Made by a program: the position numbers and the translations under genes | Source: Pseudomonadota bacterium | Lineage (GTDB): Bacteria; Pseudomonadota; Alphaproteobacteria; Rhizobiales; Xanthobacteraceae | Assembly: GCA_023387735.1 (NCBI GenBank) | Contig: JAEWHP010000035.1 | Span: 372,001 to 436,000, forward strand | Direction of reading: 5' to 3' | DNA length: 64,000 nucleotides | In this document: positions 33,058 through 41,579 of the stretch, piece by piece | Position numbering within the stretch: the stretch's first letter is position 1 | How the letters are laid out: every line of letters starts with the position of its first letter | Notes under the pieces: model-generated | The model's input: the letters and a program-made list of their open reading frames with translations, nothing else | The model's database searches: none | What the model was told of the DNA's origin: nothing

Positions 33058-34293
33058 CTAAACCTGCTCCACCACACTCCGCTGCATTCGCGACGCCGCA
33101 ATCACCAGCAGGCCCACACCGGCGACCAGCCAGCAGGCGACCGGCGCCCATTGCAACAGCGGCGCATACTCCGGCAGTCGCTGCAGGCCGCCGGCGACGG
33201 CCGCCATCCGCGCAAAGGTCGCGAGCGCGAGCGCAGAGAACACCAGGCCGACCACCTTGCCCTCCGCACCGGTCTCGCCAATCGCCAACGCGGCCGAAAC
33301 CGCGGCCATCAGCATGCAGCCCCACGCGGCACCCGCAACGAACTGCGCCACGATCAGCATGTTCAAATTGCCGGCCATCTCGGCGCCAAGAATGGCGAGC
33401 GCGCCCAACAGGCCTGCGGCGCCCATCACGATCAGCCCGCCGCGATGCTTGACGACAACGCTCGCCGGAAACATCGCGATGTTGAAGCCGATCCAGAACA
33501 CCGGCATCAGCCATTGCAGGTCGTCCGGCTTCGCGAAGCGCAGGTAGAACGGCGTGCTGTTGATCGAAAAGTGCAACTGATAGCCCAGCGCCAGGATGAC
33601 CATCGAGGCGATGAAGAACATCGGCACCTGACCAAGCGATTTTGCCGGCGCTGGCGGCTTCTTCGCGACGGCCGGTGCCTGCGCAAGGCCGCGTTCGACC
33701 CGCGACAGGGCGAGCGTCGTAACGAGCAGCACCACGCCCGAGATCACGAATGGCAATCGCGGATCGTGGTGGCGCAGCACCACGCCGAGATAGGGCGATA
33801 TCGCCCCCGCCAGGCCGTAACCGACCATCGCCAGCGCCGAAAGAAACGGGATCGCCGGCCGCGCGGCGTACTTGCCCAGCAATGTCAGCGGCGGCGCCCG
33901 CAACGCCGATGACGTCACGACCCAGATCAGGGCCAGCCCGATGAACCAGACCTGCGCGCCGGGCCCGGTGCCGGCCACGAACGGCAGGGCGATGAACGCC
34001 GTACAGGAGATCGCGGTCAGCGCGCCCACGAAAACGCCGAGCTTGCCGACGAACGGCGCGATCCGGTCCGCGGCAATTCCCATCGCGGTGTCGGCAATGG
34101 TGAAGATCGCCTGATCGAGCATCAGAATCAGGATCACCGCCGACGGCGCGATGCCGACGTCGGCGCAAAGTTTCGGCAGATAGATGACGTAAGTGGTCCA
34201 GCCCAGTGCGAAGACCAGTTGCAGGACGGCTAGATACACGCCTGTGCCGGTTGCGCTTGTACTGGTGTCGGACGTTGCTTCTGATGCGGTCAT
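33058..34293 (-). CDS. MFS transporter
   Basis: A 411-residue inner-membrane carrier with about twelve hydrophobic segments in two bundles of six. A hydrophilic central loop of Ala/Pro/Lys (AQAPAVAKKPPAPAKS) lies at about residues 200-220. The loop between segments 2 and 3 has DTAMGIAADRIAPFVGK, which matches the MFS motif A region. No close functional relatives are recognisable, so the cargo is unknown. It is convergent with the ThDP enzyme gene, separated only by a palindromic repeat. The next gene upstream on its strand is alkB, 76 bp away, though a shared function is not evident. Confidence 0.85.
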   Translation of the reverse strand: MTASEATSDTSTSATGTGVYLAVLQLVFALGWTTYVIYLPKLCADVGIAPSAVILILMLDQAIFTIADTAMGIAADRIAPFVGKLGVFVGALTAISCTAFIALPFVAGTGPGAQVWFIGLALIWVVTSSALRAPPLTLLGKYAARPAIPFLSALAMVGYGLAGAISPYLGVVLRHHDPRLPFVISGVVLLVTTLALSRVERGLAQAPAVAKKPPAPAKSLGQVPMFFIASMVILALGYQLHFSINSTPFYLRFAKPDDLQWLMPVFWIGFNIAMFPASVVVKHRGGLIVMGAAGLLGALAILGAEMAGNLNMLIVAQFVAGAAWGCMLMAAVSAALAIGETGAEGKVVGLVFSALALATFARMAAVAGGLQRLPEYAPLLQWAPVACWLVAGVGLLVIAASRMQRSVVEQV

Positions 34294-34369
34294 GTGGCCC
34301 CCCTCGGCGCGAGGAACATAGACCAGCGGAACCGTGGATGGAACGTTTCTCCCCTTCTCCCTTGTGGGA

Positions 34370-35023
34370 TCAGCGCACCTTGCGGAAAGTCAGATTGATG
34401 CGCTGGCCGCCCATGACGGCGTGCTCGCCGTCGGCCAGCGGCGCAACGCCGTGAAAGAATAGCCGCGACGGCCCGCCCCAGACGACGACGTCGCCGTGCT
34501 CTAGCCGGTAACGCACAGTTTTGTCAGCGCGCTTCGGGCCGCCGAACAGGAAGACCGCAGGCAGCCCGAGCGAGACCGAGACGATAGGCGCACCAAAATC
34601 GAGTTCGTCCTTGTCCTGATGCAGTGACAGCTTTGCGCCGGGCACGTAGCGATTGATCAGGCAGGCCTCGGGCTCGAAGCCGTTGAACCCGGCGTCATCA
34701 GCCGCGTCAGCCGCCAGTCTCTGCAGCACAGGCGGCATCGCCGGCCACTTCTGTCCGGAGTCGGGATCGATGGCGTCATAGCGGTAGCCGGTGTTATCGG
34801 ACACCCAGCCGACATTTCCGCAATTGGTCATCGCGACCGACATGCGGTGACCGCCCGGCGTGACCAGATGCCGAAACGGCGACTGTTTGACGATGGCGCG
34901 CAGTGCCGGAAGCAACTCGGCTTCGAACGGTCGCGCAAAGCCGCGCAGCAGCACGGCACCCTCCGCCATCGCCTCGCGCGACGGGCGCATGTCGCCAACG
35001 CTCTCGAACAGATCAGCCGTCAA
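34370..35023 (-). CDS. alkB: DNA/RNA alkylation repair dioxygenase AlkB
   Basis: A 217-residue Fe(II)/2-oxoglutarate dioxygenase. The iron ligands are His135 and Asp137 (KLSLHQDKDELD) and His191 (RLFFHGVAP). The 2-oxoglutarate motif is RINLTFR (208-214), the AlkB hallmark. Its length is that of Escherichia coli AlkB. It removes methyl groups from 1-methyladenine and 3-methylcytosine in DNA by oxidative demethylation. The gene is 30 bp downstream of another 2OG oxygenase on the same strand and probably co-transcribed with it. No ada gene is near, so it may not be part of the classical adaptive response. Confidence 0.95.
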   Translation of the reverse strand: MTADLFESVGDMRPSREAMAEGAVLLRGFARPFEAELLPALRAIVKQSPFRHLVTPGGHRMSVAMTNCGNVGWVSDNTGYRYDAIDPDSGQKWPAMPPVLQRLAADAADDAGFNGFEPEACLINRYVPGAKLSLHQDKDELDFGAPIVSVSLGLPAVFLFGGPKRADKTVRYRLEHGDVVVWGGPSRLFFHGVAPLADGEHAVMGGQRINLTFRKVR

Positions 35024-35053
35024 TTCAGTCCGTGCTCGCTTGCAAGTCCGTGC

Positions 35054-35794
35054 TCACTTGGCATCGTGAAAGATCACGCCGACGGTGTGGCGGTGGCCGG
35101 AGCGAACCCGGCTGACGCCGTGGCGCAGGTTAACCCGATAGGGCCCGCGCGTCCCCTGCACTGGCCGGTGATGCACAGCAAAGGCGACCGCGTCTCCCTG
35201 CGCCAGCGGAACCACTTCAGCCCGCGACTGCATCCGCGGCCGCTGCTCCGTCAGCACGAATTCGCCGCCTTCGAAATCGCGCCCCGGCTGCGACAGCAGG
35301 ATCGCGACCTGCAGCGGAAACACGTGCTCGCCATAGAGATCCTGGTGCAGGCAGTTGTAGTCGTCCTCGCCATATTGCAGCAGCAGCGGCGTCGGCCGCG
35401 TCTGCCCGGCGTCGTGGCAGCGCTTCAGGAACGCCTCGTGGCTATCAGGATAGCGGATGTCGATCCCCATCGTCTCGTTCCAGCGATTGGCGACGGAACA
35501 AAGCCGCGCGTAAAGCGCAGGCCGCAATTGCGCGATCAGGTCGGGCAGTGGATAGGCGAAATACTTGTACTCACCCCGGCCGAAGCCGTGGCGCCCCATC
35601 ACGATGCGGCTGCGGAAGTTCTTGTCGTCTGGATAGAGCGCGGCCAATGCGGCGCACTCGTCCGGCGACAACAACCCCTTCAGGACGGCGCAGCCCTGCG
35701 CATCGAGATCGGCAGTCGCCTGCGCCCAGTCGATCGCGTCGACACGGGCGGCGATTTCCGAGGAACAGTCGATATTTCTGGCGGTCGCTTTCAT
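35054..35794 (-). CDS. 2-oxoglutarate/Fe(II) dioxygenase (prolyl hydroxylase-like)
   Basis: A 246-residue protein with the double-stranded beta-helix signature of 2OG oxygenases. The first iron ligands are His150 and Asp152 (YNCLHQDLYGEH) and the distal histidine is His225 (VNLRHGVSRVRSGHRHT). The arginine for 2-oxoglutarate follows (Arg231 or Arg235). The layout GRDFEGGEFVLTEQRP is typical of prolyl-4-hydroxylase-type proteins. Its substrate is unknown; it lies directly upstream of alkB, so both may be made in response to alkylation damage. The start is probably the ATG at 35794 (MKATARN); an in-frame ATG at 35824 is possible. A palindromic repeat lies upstream. Confidence 0.87.
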   Translation of the reverse strand: MKATARNIDCSSEIAARVDAIDWAQATADLDAQGCAVLKGLLSPDECAALAALYPDDKNFRSRIVMGRHGFGRGEYKYFAYPLPDLIAQLRPALYARLCSVANRWNETMGIDIRYPDSHEAFLKRCHDAGQTRPTPLLLQYGEDDYNCLHQDLYGEHVFPLQVAILLSQPGRDFEGGEFVLTEQRPRMQSRAEVVPLAQGDAVAFAVHHRPVQGTRGPYRVNLRHGVSRVRSGHRHTVGVIFHDAK

Positions 35795-35850
35795 GGCGAA
35801 AAGTCTCGCAAATGCCCCCGGCATACGCCACCCGATTTCCGAAAACTCCG

Positions 35851-35970
35851 TCGTCGTCCCGGCGAAGGCCGGGACCCATACGCCATGGCGATGATGCTGG
35901 GCACGAGGCCGATGGCTTCTTCCAACAACAGGCGACCGGGATTACGGGTCCAGGCCTTCGCCGGGACGAC
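35851..35970. repeat. Intergenic palindromic repeat, 'cgtcccggcgaaggccggga' family
   Basis: Ends are inverted copies: CGTCGTCCCGGCGAAGGCCG on the left and GGCCTTCGCCGGGACGACG on the right, 120 bp apart. A second copy lies at 50447-50564. Confidence 0.8.
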
Positions 35971-35982
35971 GTGCGGATGGGC

Positions 35983-36669
35983 TCAGCCCAACACCGGCAG
36001 CGTGACCACGTCATATCCGTGGCTGATCTTGCGCTTCAGCACGGGATCTTCCAGTTCGAACTCGAAGCGATCGGCCGGACGAATGCCGCCCTTGGCCGCA
36101 AACGTGCCGCCGAACATGGCGCAGCCATCGGGCAGGCCCGCAGCCCCAAAGCCGCGCGCGACCAGTTCCTTCACCGGCAGCATGTGGTCGAGCGTGCCTT
36201 CCTGATAGAGCACGCGCTGGCCACCGATCGTGGCCCAGGCGCGCAGGATCAGCCGATCCCAATGGCCGATGACGTCCTCCAGTTCCCACAGCGCGGACGC
36301 CATCGGCTTGTCACACATCTGCTTGGAGACGGTGACGTTGTAGCTCTCCACCTTGCGGTCGGTATGGTCGGAGCCGCAGCCGACGAAGATGCGGCCCTGC
36401 CAGCCGATCAGCACGAACTCGACCTCGCCGCTGGAATTTTCGCCGCAGACTTCGATGCTGTCGGCGAGCGTGATCCGCCGCGCCGAGCATCGATAGTAGA
36501 TCGGCGTTGTCGCGGGGCGCGCAATGCCGATCGCTTCGAGCTCGGCGATGTGCTTGTCGCGCGCCACCGGATCGCGTCCGGTCCAGCCGGCGATGACGGC
36601 CTGGTCGATCGCAAGCGTCAGCGGCGTGCCCGCGCCCTTGTCCTGGACGTTGAAGGTCAGGTCAAACAC
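35983..36669 (-). CDS. DUF2848 family protein
   Basis: A 228-residue protein recognisable as DUF2848 by its overall pattern (TTPIYYRCSARRITLADSIE, then SDHTDRKVESYNVTVSKQMC, and CAMFGGTFAAKGGIRPADRF). The last block resembles the FAH-like fold, and family members are often annotated as fumarylacetoacetate hydrolase-like. The reaction is not known. The start is a GTG at 36669 lying inside the end of the amidase gene (eight-base overlap), so the two proteins are surely made together. It is the last gene of the run atuA-like, atuA C-terminal, amidase, DUF2848. Confidence 0.85.
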   Translation of the reverse strand: MFDLTFNVQDKGAGTPLTLAIDQAVIAGWTGRDPVARDKHIAELEAIGIARPATTPIYYRCSARRITLADSIEVCGENSSGEVEFVLIGWQGRIFVGCGSDHTDRKVESYNVTVSKQMCDKPMASALWELEDVIGHWDRLILRAWATIGGQRVLYQEGTLDHMLPVKELVARGFGAAGLPDGCAMFGGTFAAKGGIRPADRFEFELEDPVLKRKISHGYDVVTLPVLG

Positions 36670-38014
36670 GGATGATGTTTTCCATTCCGGCGGCCAGTTC
36701 GAAGATGCGGCGGTCCGAGCCGCCTGCGGCGGCGAGCATCAGCCCGACCGGCACCTCGCCATCGCGATGCGCCGGCAGCGAGATCGCGCAGCCATCGAGC
36801 ATGTTGATCAGCGTGCAGTTGCGCAACGCGCGCAAATTCTCGGTGGTGAACGCCTTGTCGTCGGCGAGGTCGGCAATGGCAGGCGGGGTGTTCGCAGTCG
36901 TCGGCAGCACCAGCGCGTCATAGGGCGCGATGCGCACTTCCGTCCGCGCGATGAACGAGCGGCGCGCGTCGAGGATATCGATGTAGTCGGCGGCGCTGAT
37001 GCTTTCGCCGCGCAGGATGCGAACGCGAACCCGGGGATCGTAGACGTCGCCCTGGCTGACGATCAGGTAGCGATGCCAGGCGTAGCTTTCCGCGGCGGCA
37101 AAGCCGCCCTTGCTGTTCATGACGCCGACATCGTGAAATTCCGGCACCTCGATCCGCTCGATCGATGCGCCATAGCGCGACAGCGTCTCCAGCGCGCGCT
37201 CGAAGGTCTTCGCGACCTCGTCGTCGAGATCATCGAGCGCGACCGTGGTCGGCACCGCAAGCCGCATGCCCTTGACCGGGCGCGGCTGCAACGGCTGCAC
37301 GGCCTCACCCGCGAGCACGGCATCGAGCACCGCGCAGCAGGCAACGCTGCGCGCCAGCGGCCCAAAACTGTCGAGCGAGGACGACAGCGGCACGCCGCCG
37401 TCGAGCGGCACGCGCGCCTGCGTCGGCTTGTAGCCGACGATGCCGTTGTACGCCGCCGGAATCCGGCAGGAGCCGCCGGTATCGGTGCCGAGCGCGCCAT
37501 AGGCCATTTGATCGGCGATCGACACTGCGGCGCCCGACGACGAGCCGCCGGGGACGTGGCCGACGCTGCGATTCCAGGCGCTCTTCGGCGTGCCGTAATG
37601 CGGATTGATGCCGATGCCCGAATAGGCGAACTCGGTCATGTTGGTGCGGCCGATCACGATGAAGCCCGCCCGGCGCAGCCGCGCCACCACGGTCGCATCG
37701 TCCTCCGCCGGCGTGCAATTCTCCTCCAGCGCGCGGGAGCCGGCGCGGGTCACCTGCCCCTTGATGTCGAACAGATCCTTGATCGAGACGGGAATGCCGG
37801 CATAGGGCGACGGCGCGGCATTGGCCTTGCGCAGCCGGTCCATGGCGTCAGCAGCCCCGAGCGCGGCCTCCTTGTCGACGTGGATGAAGACGCGCTGGCC
37901 TTCGCCGGCGGGATCGGCGATCCGGGCGAGGCACGCCTCCACCAGTTTCCGGGCGGTGGTCGCGCCGCTGTCGAGATCGGCGGCCAATGTGGCAAGTGTC
38001 GGCGTATCGGGCAT
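36662..38014 (-). CDS. Amidase signature family hydrolase
   Basis: A 450-residue cytoplasmic amidase with the complete Ser-cisSer-Lys triad. Lys79 is in GIPVSIKDLFDIKG, the cis-serine in HVPGGSSSGAA (about 158-160), and the nucleophile Ser182 in GTDTGGSCRIPAAYNG. The length fits GatA-like or aryl-acylamidase members. It is not GatA by context, since no gatB or gatC is near. It lies between the AtuA-like pair and the DUF2848 protein in one operon, overlapping the latter by eight bases. An amide or carbamoyl-type substrate in a catabolic route is likely. Confidence 0.9.
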   Translation of the reverse strand: MPDTPTLATLAADLDSGATTARKLVEACLARIADPAGEGQRVFIHVDKEAALGAADAMDRLRKANAAPSPYAGIPVSIKDLFDIKGQVTRAGSRALEENCTPAEDDATVVARLRRAGFIVIGRTNMTEFAYSGIGINPHYGTPKSAWNRSVGHVPGGSSSGAAVSIADQMAYGALGTDTGGSCRIPAAYNGIVGYKPTQARVPLDGGVPLSSSLDSFGPLARSVACCAVLDAVLAGEAVQPLQPRPVKGMRLAVPTTVALDDLDDEVAKTFERALETLSRYGASIERIEVPEFHDVGVMNSKGGFAAAESYAWHRYLIVSQGDVYDPRVRVRILRGESISAADYIDILDARRSFIARTEVRIAPYDALVLPTTANTPPAIADLADDKAFTTENLRALRNCTLINMLDGCAISLPAHRDGEVPVGLMLAAAGGSDRRIFELAAGMENIIRV

Positions 38015-38032
38015 GACGGCTGGTGCTCTCTG

Positions 38033-38362
38033 TTATTGCTTGTTGTCGGGTGCGGGTGCGATGTCGAGTTCGAGGTCGAGCAACGCCGAACTCAGCGACT
38101 TGCCGTGCGCGTCGAGCGCCAGCGACCGCGTCACGCCACCGCCGAGCGCCTGGTCCATGACGAAGTTCAGCGCGGAAAGATTGGGCAGTTCGTAGCGAAC
38201 CACCTCGCCCTGGACGACGCCGGCGAAATGCGCTTTCACCCGCGCCGCCGTGACCTGCTCGAGCAGCAGCGGATAGTCCTTCGCATCATAGGCGATGACG
38301 GAAATATTGGAGATGTTACCCTTGTCGCCGGTGCGGGAATGAGCGATCTCGCGCAGCTTCAT
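38033..38362 (-). CDS. AtuA-like C-terminal domain protein
   Basis: A small protein of 109 residues (LREIAHSRTGDKGNISNISV, then LNFVMDQALGGGVTRSLALD) matching the C-terminal part of acyclic terpene utilisation protein AtuA. In Pseudomonas AtuA this region is joined to the larger part; here it is a separate gene. The start is taken as the ATG at 38362, with GGGGG seven bases upstream. A GTG at 38368 would overlap the previous stop as GTGA. Close packing with the upstream AtuA-like gene means the two halves are probably made together and combine. Confidence 0.87.
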   Translation of the reverse strand: MKLREIAHSRTGDKGNISNISVIAYDAKDYPLLLEQVTAARVKAHFAGVVQGEVVRYELPNLSALNFVMDQALGGGVTRSLALDAHGKSLSSALLDLELDIAPAPDNKQ

Positions 38363-38364
38363 CG

Positions 38365-39705
38365 TCACGCCCCCACGAAACGCACTTGCGGCCTGGCCAG
38401 TTTGCGCGGCAGCAGCACCGAAGCCACCGCAACCACGTCCCGCGCCGACTTCCAGGCGCCACCGCCCGCCGCCGGGCCGTTGGTATAGAGCGTTTCGACC
38501 TCGTTGCCGATCCTGACCGCCTCACGCAAATTCTCGGTGCGGCCGCTGACACGAACGCGCACCTCATAGGGTTCGTTGGCGCGCGCGGAGACTTCCGCGC
38601 CGTGCAGGGAATCGACGCCGACGAGTTCGAACCGCCATTCGCTGGCGTCGACGCCGGTCAGCTTCAGCCGCTCGCGGACGATCTCCAGCGCCAGCCGTCC
38701 CCGCGCCAATGCGCCCGGACCTGCATAGGAGATCTGGCCTTCGCCGATGTAGCTGTCGACATAGCCAACCGAGACCTTCAGCGTATCGGTCCGCTTCGTC
38801 CCCCGCCCGCCGCTGACGCGCACGCGATCAGGTCCGATCTCCTCGACCTTCACTTGAGAAAAATCCGCGACCACATCCGGCTGGAAATATTTGGCGGGGT
38901 CGTGCACCTCATAGAGCAACTGCTCCTTGCAGGTCTGCGCCGTCACCGCGCCGCCGGAACCTGCAACCTTGGTAATGACGAGACTGCCGTCCTCGCCGAC
39001 TTCGCCGATCGGAAATCCGAGCCGCGCCAGATCGGGCACGTCCTTGTAGCCGGGATCGGCGAAATAGCCGCCGGTGATCTGGCCGGCGCATTCGAGCAGA
39101 TGCCCGGCGACGGTGCCCTGCCCCAGCAGATTCCAGTCATCCATCGCCCAGCCGAACGCGTGGATCATCGGCGCCAGAAACAGCGCCGGATCGGACGCCC
39201 GCCCGGTGATGACGATATCGGCGCCCGATGCCAGCGCCTGCGCCATCGGTTCGGCGCCGAGATAGGCATTGGCGGACAACAGCCGGTTGCCGAGCTGACG
39301 GATCGTGCCGTCGAACTCCATGATCGGCAGATCGCCGTCCTTGCAGGCGTCGAGCACATCGTCGCCGACGACAGCGGCGATCTTCCGTTCGGACAGTCCG
39401 AGCGACTTTGCGATCTCGGAGGTCTTGCGCGCGGCCGCTACCGGATTGGCAGCGCCCATGTTGGTGACGATCTTGATGCCTTTGGCAGCGCAGAGCGGAA
39501 GCACCGCGCGCATTCGCTCTTCGAGCAGCGGGTCATAGCCGCTTTCCGGATTTTTCATCCGCGCCTGCTGCGCCAGCGCCACCGTGCGCTCGCCCAGGCA
39601 CTCGAACACGAGATACTGGATGTCGCCCTTTTCGGCGAGTTCGATCGCGGGCTCGATGCGATCGCCCGAATAGCCGGCGCCGGAGCCAATTCGAATGGTT
39701 CGCAC
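38365..39705 (-). CDS. AtuA-like (DUF1446) acyclic terpene utilisation family protein
   Basis: A 446-residue protein of the DUF1446 family. Conserved blocks are RIGSGAGYSGDRIEPAIELA at the start, KIVTNMGAANPVAAARKTSE, then ADIVITGRASDPALFLAPMI and CAGQITGGYFADPGY. In Pseudomonas AtuA is needed for citronellol/geraniol breakdown, though its reaction is not settled. The atu partners (geranyl-CoA carboxylase subunits) are absent from this window, so a different substrate is likely. The start is a GTG at 39705 with GGAG five bases before it. It is the first gene of a four-gene operon and divergent from the DUF35/thiolase genes. Confidence 0.88.
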   Translation of the reverse strand: MRTIRIGSGAGYSGDRIEPAIELAEKGDIQYLVFECLGERTVALAQQARMKNPESGYDPLLEERMRAVLPLCAAKGIKIVTNMGAANPVAAARKTSEIAKSLGLSERKIAAVVGDDVLDACKDGDLPIMEFDGTIRQLGNRLLSANAYLGAEPMAQALASGADIVITGRASDPALFLAPMIHAFGWAMDDWNLLGQGTVAGHLLECAGQITGGYFADPGYKDVPDLARLGFPIGEVGEDGSLVITKVAGSGGAVTAQTCKEQLLYEVHDPAKYFQPDVVADFSQVKVEEIGPDRVRVSGGRGTKRTDTLKVSVGYVDSYIGEGQISYAGPGALARGRLALEIVRERLKLTGVDASEWRFELVGVDSLHGAEVSARANEPYEVRVRVSGRTENLREAVRIGNEVETLYTNGPAAGGGAWKSARDVVAVASVLLPRKLARPQVRFVGA

Positions 39706-39912
39706 CTCGTCTCCATCGCCGTTGCGCGCGCGACATGTTTCGCAGTGAGAAATACCCTAGCGCGGAAAATCGCTGGCATACAAGCGCTCTCCAACGCAGG
39801 AATGCAGCCATGCGGCAGCACCGCTGCTGGACCGTTGACGGGCAATGGTCAAATGTCGCATCAAGATCGCAACAAGCGCCCCCGGCGCCGTTTCCCAAGG
39901 AGAACAGCCGAT

Positions 39913-40326
39913 ATGGCGGAGCCCGCGCGCGCTAAACCAAAGCCCACACCCGAAACGCAGCATTTCTGGGAGGGCACGCAGGCCGGCGAATTGCGCCTGC
40001 AGCGCTGCGACGCCTGCGCCAACGTCTATTTTCCGCCGCGCCCGTTCTGCCCCTCCTGCGCCTCGCGCAAGGTCTCGGTGTTCAAGGCCAGCGGCAAGGC
40101 CAAGCTCTACAGCTACGTCATCAACCACCGTCCGGCGGCGCCCGGCTTCACGCCGCCTTACGCGATCGCGGTCGTCGAACTCGACGAAGGCCCGCGCATG
40201 ATGAGCAACATCATCGACTGCCCGCAGACGCCGGAGGCGCTGGAGCTCGACATGAAGCTCGAAGTCGCGTTCGAGAAGCTCGACGACAAGATCACCCTTC
40301 CTCAATTCCGTCCGGCGAAGGGCTGA
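39913..40326 (+). CDS. Zinc-ribbon OB-fold (DUF35) protein
   Basis: A 137-residue protein. After a short helix it has a rubredoxin-like zinc ribbon with two Cys pairs (RCDACANVYF and CPSCASRK), followed by an OB-fold (LYSYVINHRPAAPGFTPPYA onwards). Such proteins form complexes with thiolases, shielding or presenting acyl-CoA between active sites. The gene directly precedes a thiolase gene (five-base gap), which supports this role. The start is the ATG at 39913, with AAGGAG ten bases upstream. It is divergent from the AtuA-like operon. Confidence 0.92.
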   Translation: MAEPARAKPKPTPETQHFWEGTQAGELRLQRCDACANVYFPPRPFCPSCASRKVSVFKASGKAKLYSYVINHRPAAPGFTPPYAIAVVELDEGPRMMSNIIDCPQTPEALELDMKLEVAFEKLDDKITLPQFRPAKG

Positions 40327-40331
40327 GCATC

Positions 40332-41471
40332 ATGCGCAAAAATGCAGTCGCCGTCGTCGGCGCAGCCGAGACCACCGAACTCGGCGTCATCCCCAACATG
40401 TCGCAGATCCAGCTCCATGCGGACGCGGCGCTCAACGCCATCGCCGATGCCGGGCTGAAACTGTCCGACATCGACGGCATCGCCACCGCGGTGGAAACGC
40501 CGCAGCAGATCGCCCACTACCTCGGCATCACGCCGACCTGGGTCGACGGCACGTCCGTCGGCGGCTGCTCGTTCATGCTGCACGTCCGCCATGCCGCGGC
40601 GGCCATCGAAGCGGGCCTCTGCAAGACCGTGCTGATCACCCACGCCGAGAGCGGCAAGTCGATGATCGGCAAATTGCCGCGCTCGATCCCCGCCGACAGC
40701 CTGCAGGGGCAGTTCGAGGCGCCGTTCGGCGTCTATGGCCCGCCCAGCATGTTCCCGATCCCGGTGCTGCGCTACATGAAGACCCACGGCATCACCCATG
40801 AGCAGATTGCCATGGTCGCCGTGGTGCAGCGCGAGTGGGCCGCCAAGAACCCGCGCGCGATGATGAAGGACCCGATCACGGTCGCCGACGTCCTCAATTC
40901 GCGGATGATCGCCTATCCGTTCCGCCTGCTGCAGTGCTGCCTCGTCACCGACGGCGGCGGCGCGCTGATCCTCACCTCGGCCGACCGGGCCAAGGATTTC
41001 CCGAAGAAGCCGGTGTACATTCTCGGCACCGGCGAGAGCGTGGAAACGCCGATGGTCAGCCAGATGGAGACGTTCAACTCCTCGCGCGCCTTCAAGGTGG
41101 CCGGCCCCACCGCGTTCAAGGAGGCCGGCATCACCCACAAGGACGTCGACCACCTGATGATCTACGACGCCTTCGCGCATCTTCCGCTGTTCGGGCTCGG
41201 CGATCTCGGCTTCATGCCACATGAGGAAACCGGAAAATTCATCGCCGACGGCAACACCCGCCCCGGCGGCAAGCTGCCGCTCAACACCAATGGCGGCGGG
41301 CTGAGCTACATGCATTCCGGCATGTACGGCATGTATGCGCTGCAGGAAAGCGTGCGGCAGATGCGCGGCATCGCGCCGGCGCAGGTCAAGGACGCGAAAA
41401 TCTCGGTCTGTCACGGTGTCGGCGGCATGTTCGCGGCGAGTGGCACGATCATCTTTACGAACGAGAAGTAA
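40332..41471 (+). CDS. Thiolase-family protein (SCP-x type)
   Basis: A 379-residue thiolase-fold protein of the lipid-transfer/SCP-x group. The likely acylated cysteine is Cys79 in VDGTSVGGCSFMLHV, and the C-terminal half has TNGGGLSYMHSGMYG and VCHGVGGMFAASG with the usual Cys/His pair. The length is close to that of other family members. It would cleave a 3-oxoacyl-CoA, perhaps branched, or act as an aldolase on a side-chain CoA ester, as steroid-catabolism enzymes of this type do. It is co-transcribed with the DUF35 partner and followed by an MFE-2-type SDR. Confidence 0.9.
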   Translation: MRKNAVAVVGAAETTELGVIPNMSQIQLHADAALNAIADAGLKLSDIDGIATAVETPQQIAHYLGITPTWVDGTSVGGCSFMLHVRHAAAAIEAGLCKTVLITHAESGKSMIGKLPRSIPADSLQGQFEAPFGVYGPPSMFPIPVLRYMKTHGITHEQIAMVAVVQREWAAKNPRAMMKDPITVADVLNSRMIAYPFRLLQCCLVTDGGGALILTSADRAKDFPKKPVYILGTGESVETPMVSQMETFNSSRAFKVAGPTAFKEAGITHKDVDHLMIYDAFAHLPLFGLGDLGFMPHEETGKFIADGNTRPGGKLPLNTNGGGLSYMHSGMYGMYALQESVRQMRGIAPAQVKDAKISVCHGVGGMFAASGTIIFTNEK

Positions 41472-41478
41472 CAACCTC

Positions 41479-41558
41479 CGTCATTCCGGGATGGTCCGAA
41501 GGACCAGACCCGGAATCTCGAGATTCCGGGTTCGCGCTCCGCGCGCCCCGGAATGACG
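41479..41558. repeat. Intergenic palindromic repeat, 'cgtcattcc' family
   Basis: CGTCATTCCGGGATGGTCCG at the left and GCGCGCCCCGGAATGACG at the right, with the GGTCCGAAGGACC hairpin and GGAATCTCGAGATTCC inside. It lies between the thiolase and the SDR gene. Confidence 0.8.
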
Positions 41559-41579
41559 GAAACAACAGGAGAACTCCCA

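Noticed and set aside
36662..38014. GatA subunit of the amidotransferase
   Set aside because: The catalytic triad fits the amidase family in general, but gatB and gatC are absent and the neighbours are catabolic.
36524..38488. 654-codon open frame on the plus strand
   Set aside because: Antisense to the DUF2848, amidase and AtuA-like genes; composition is of the shadow type.
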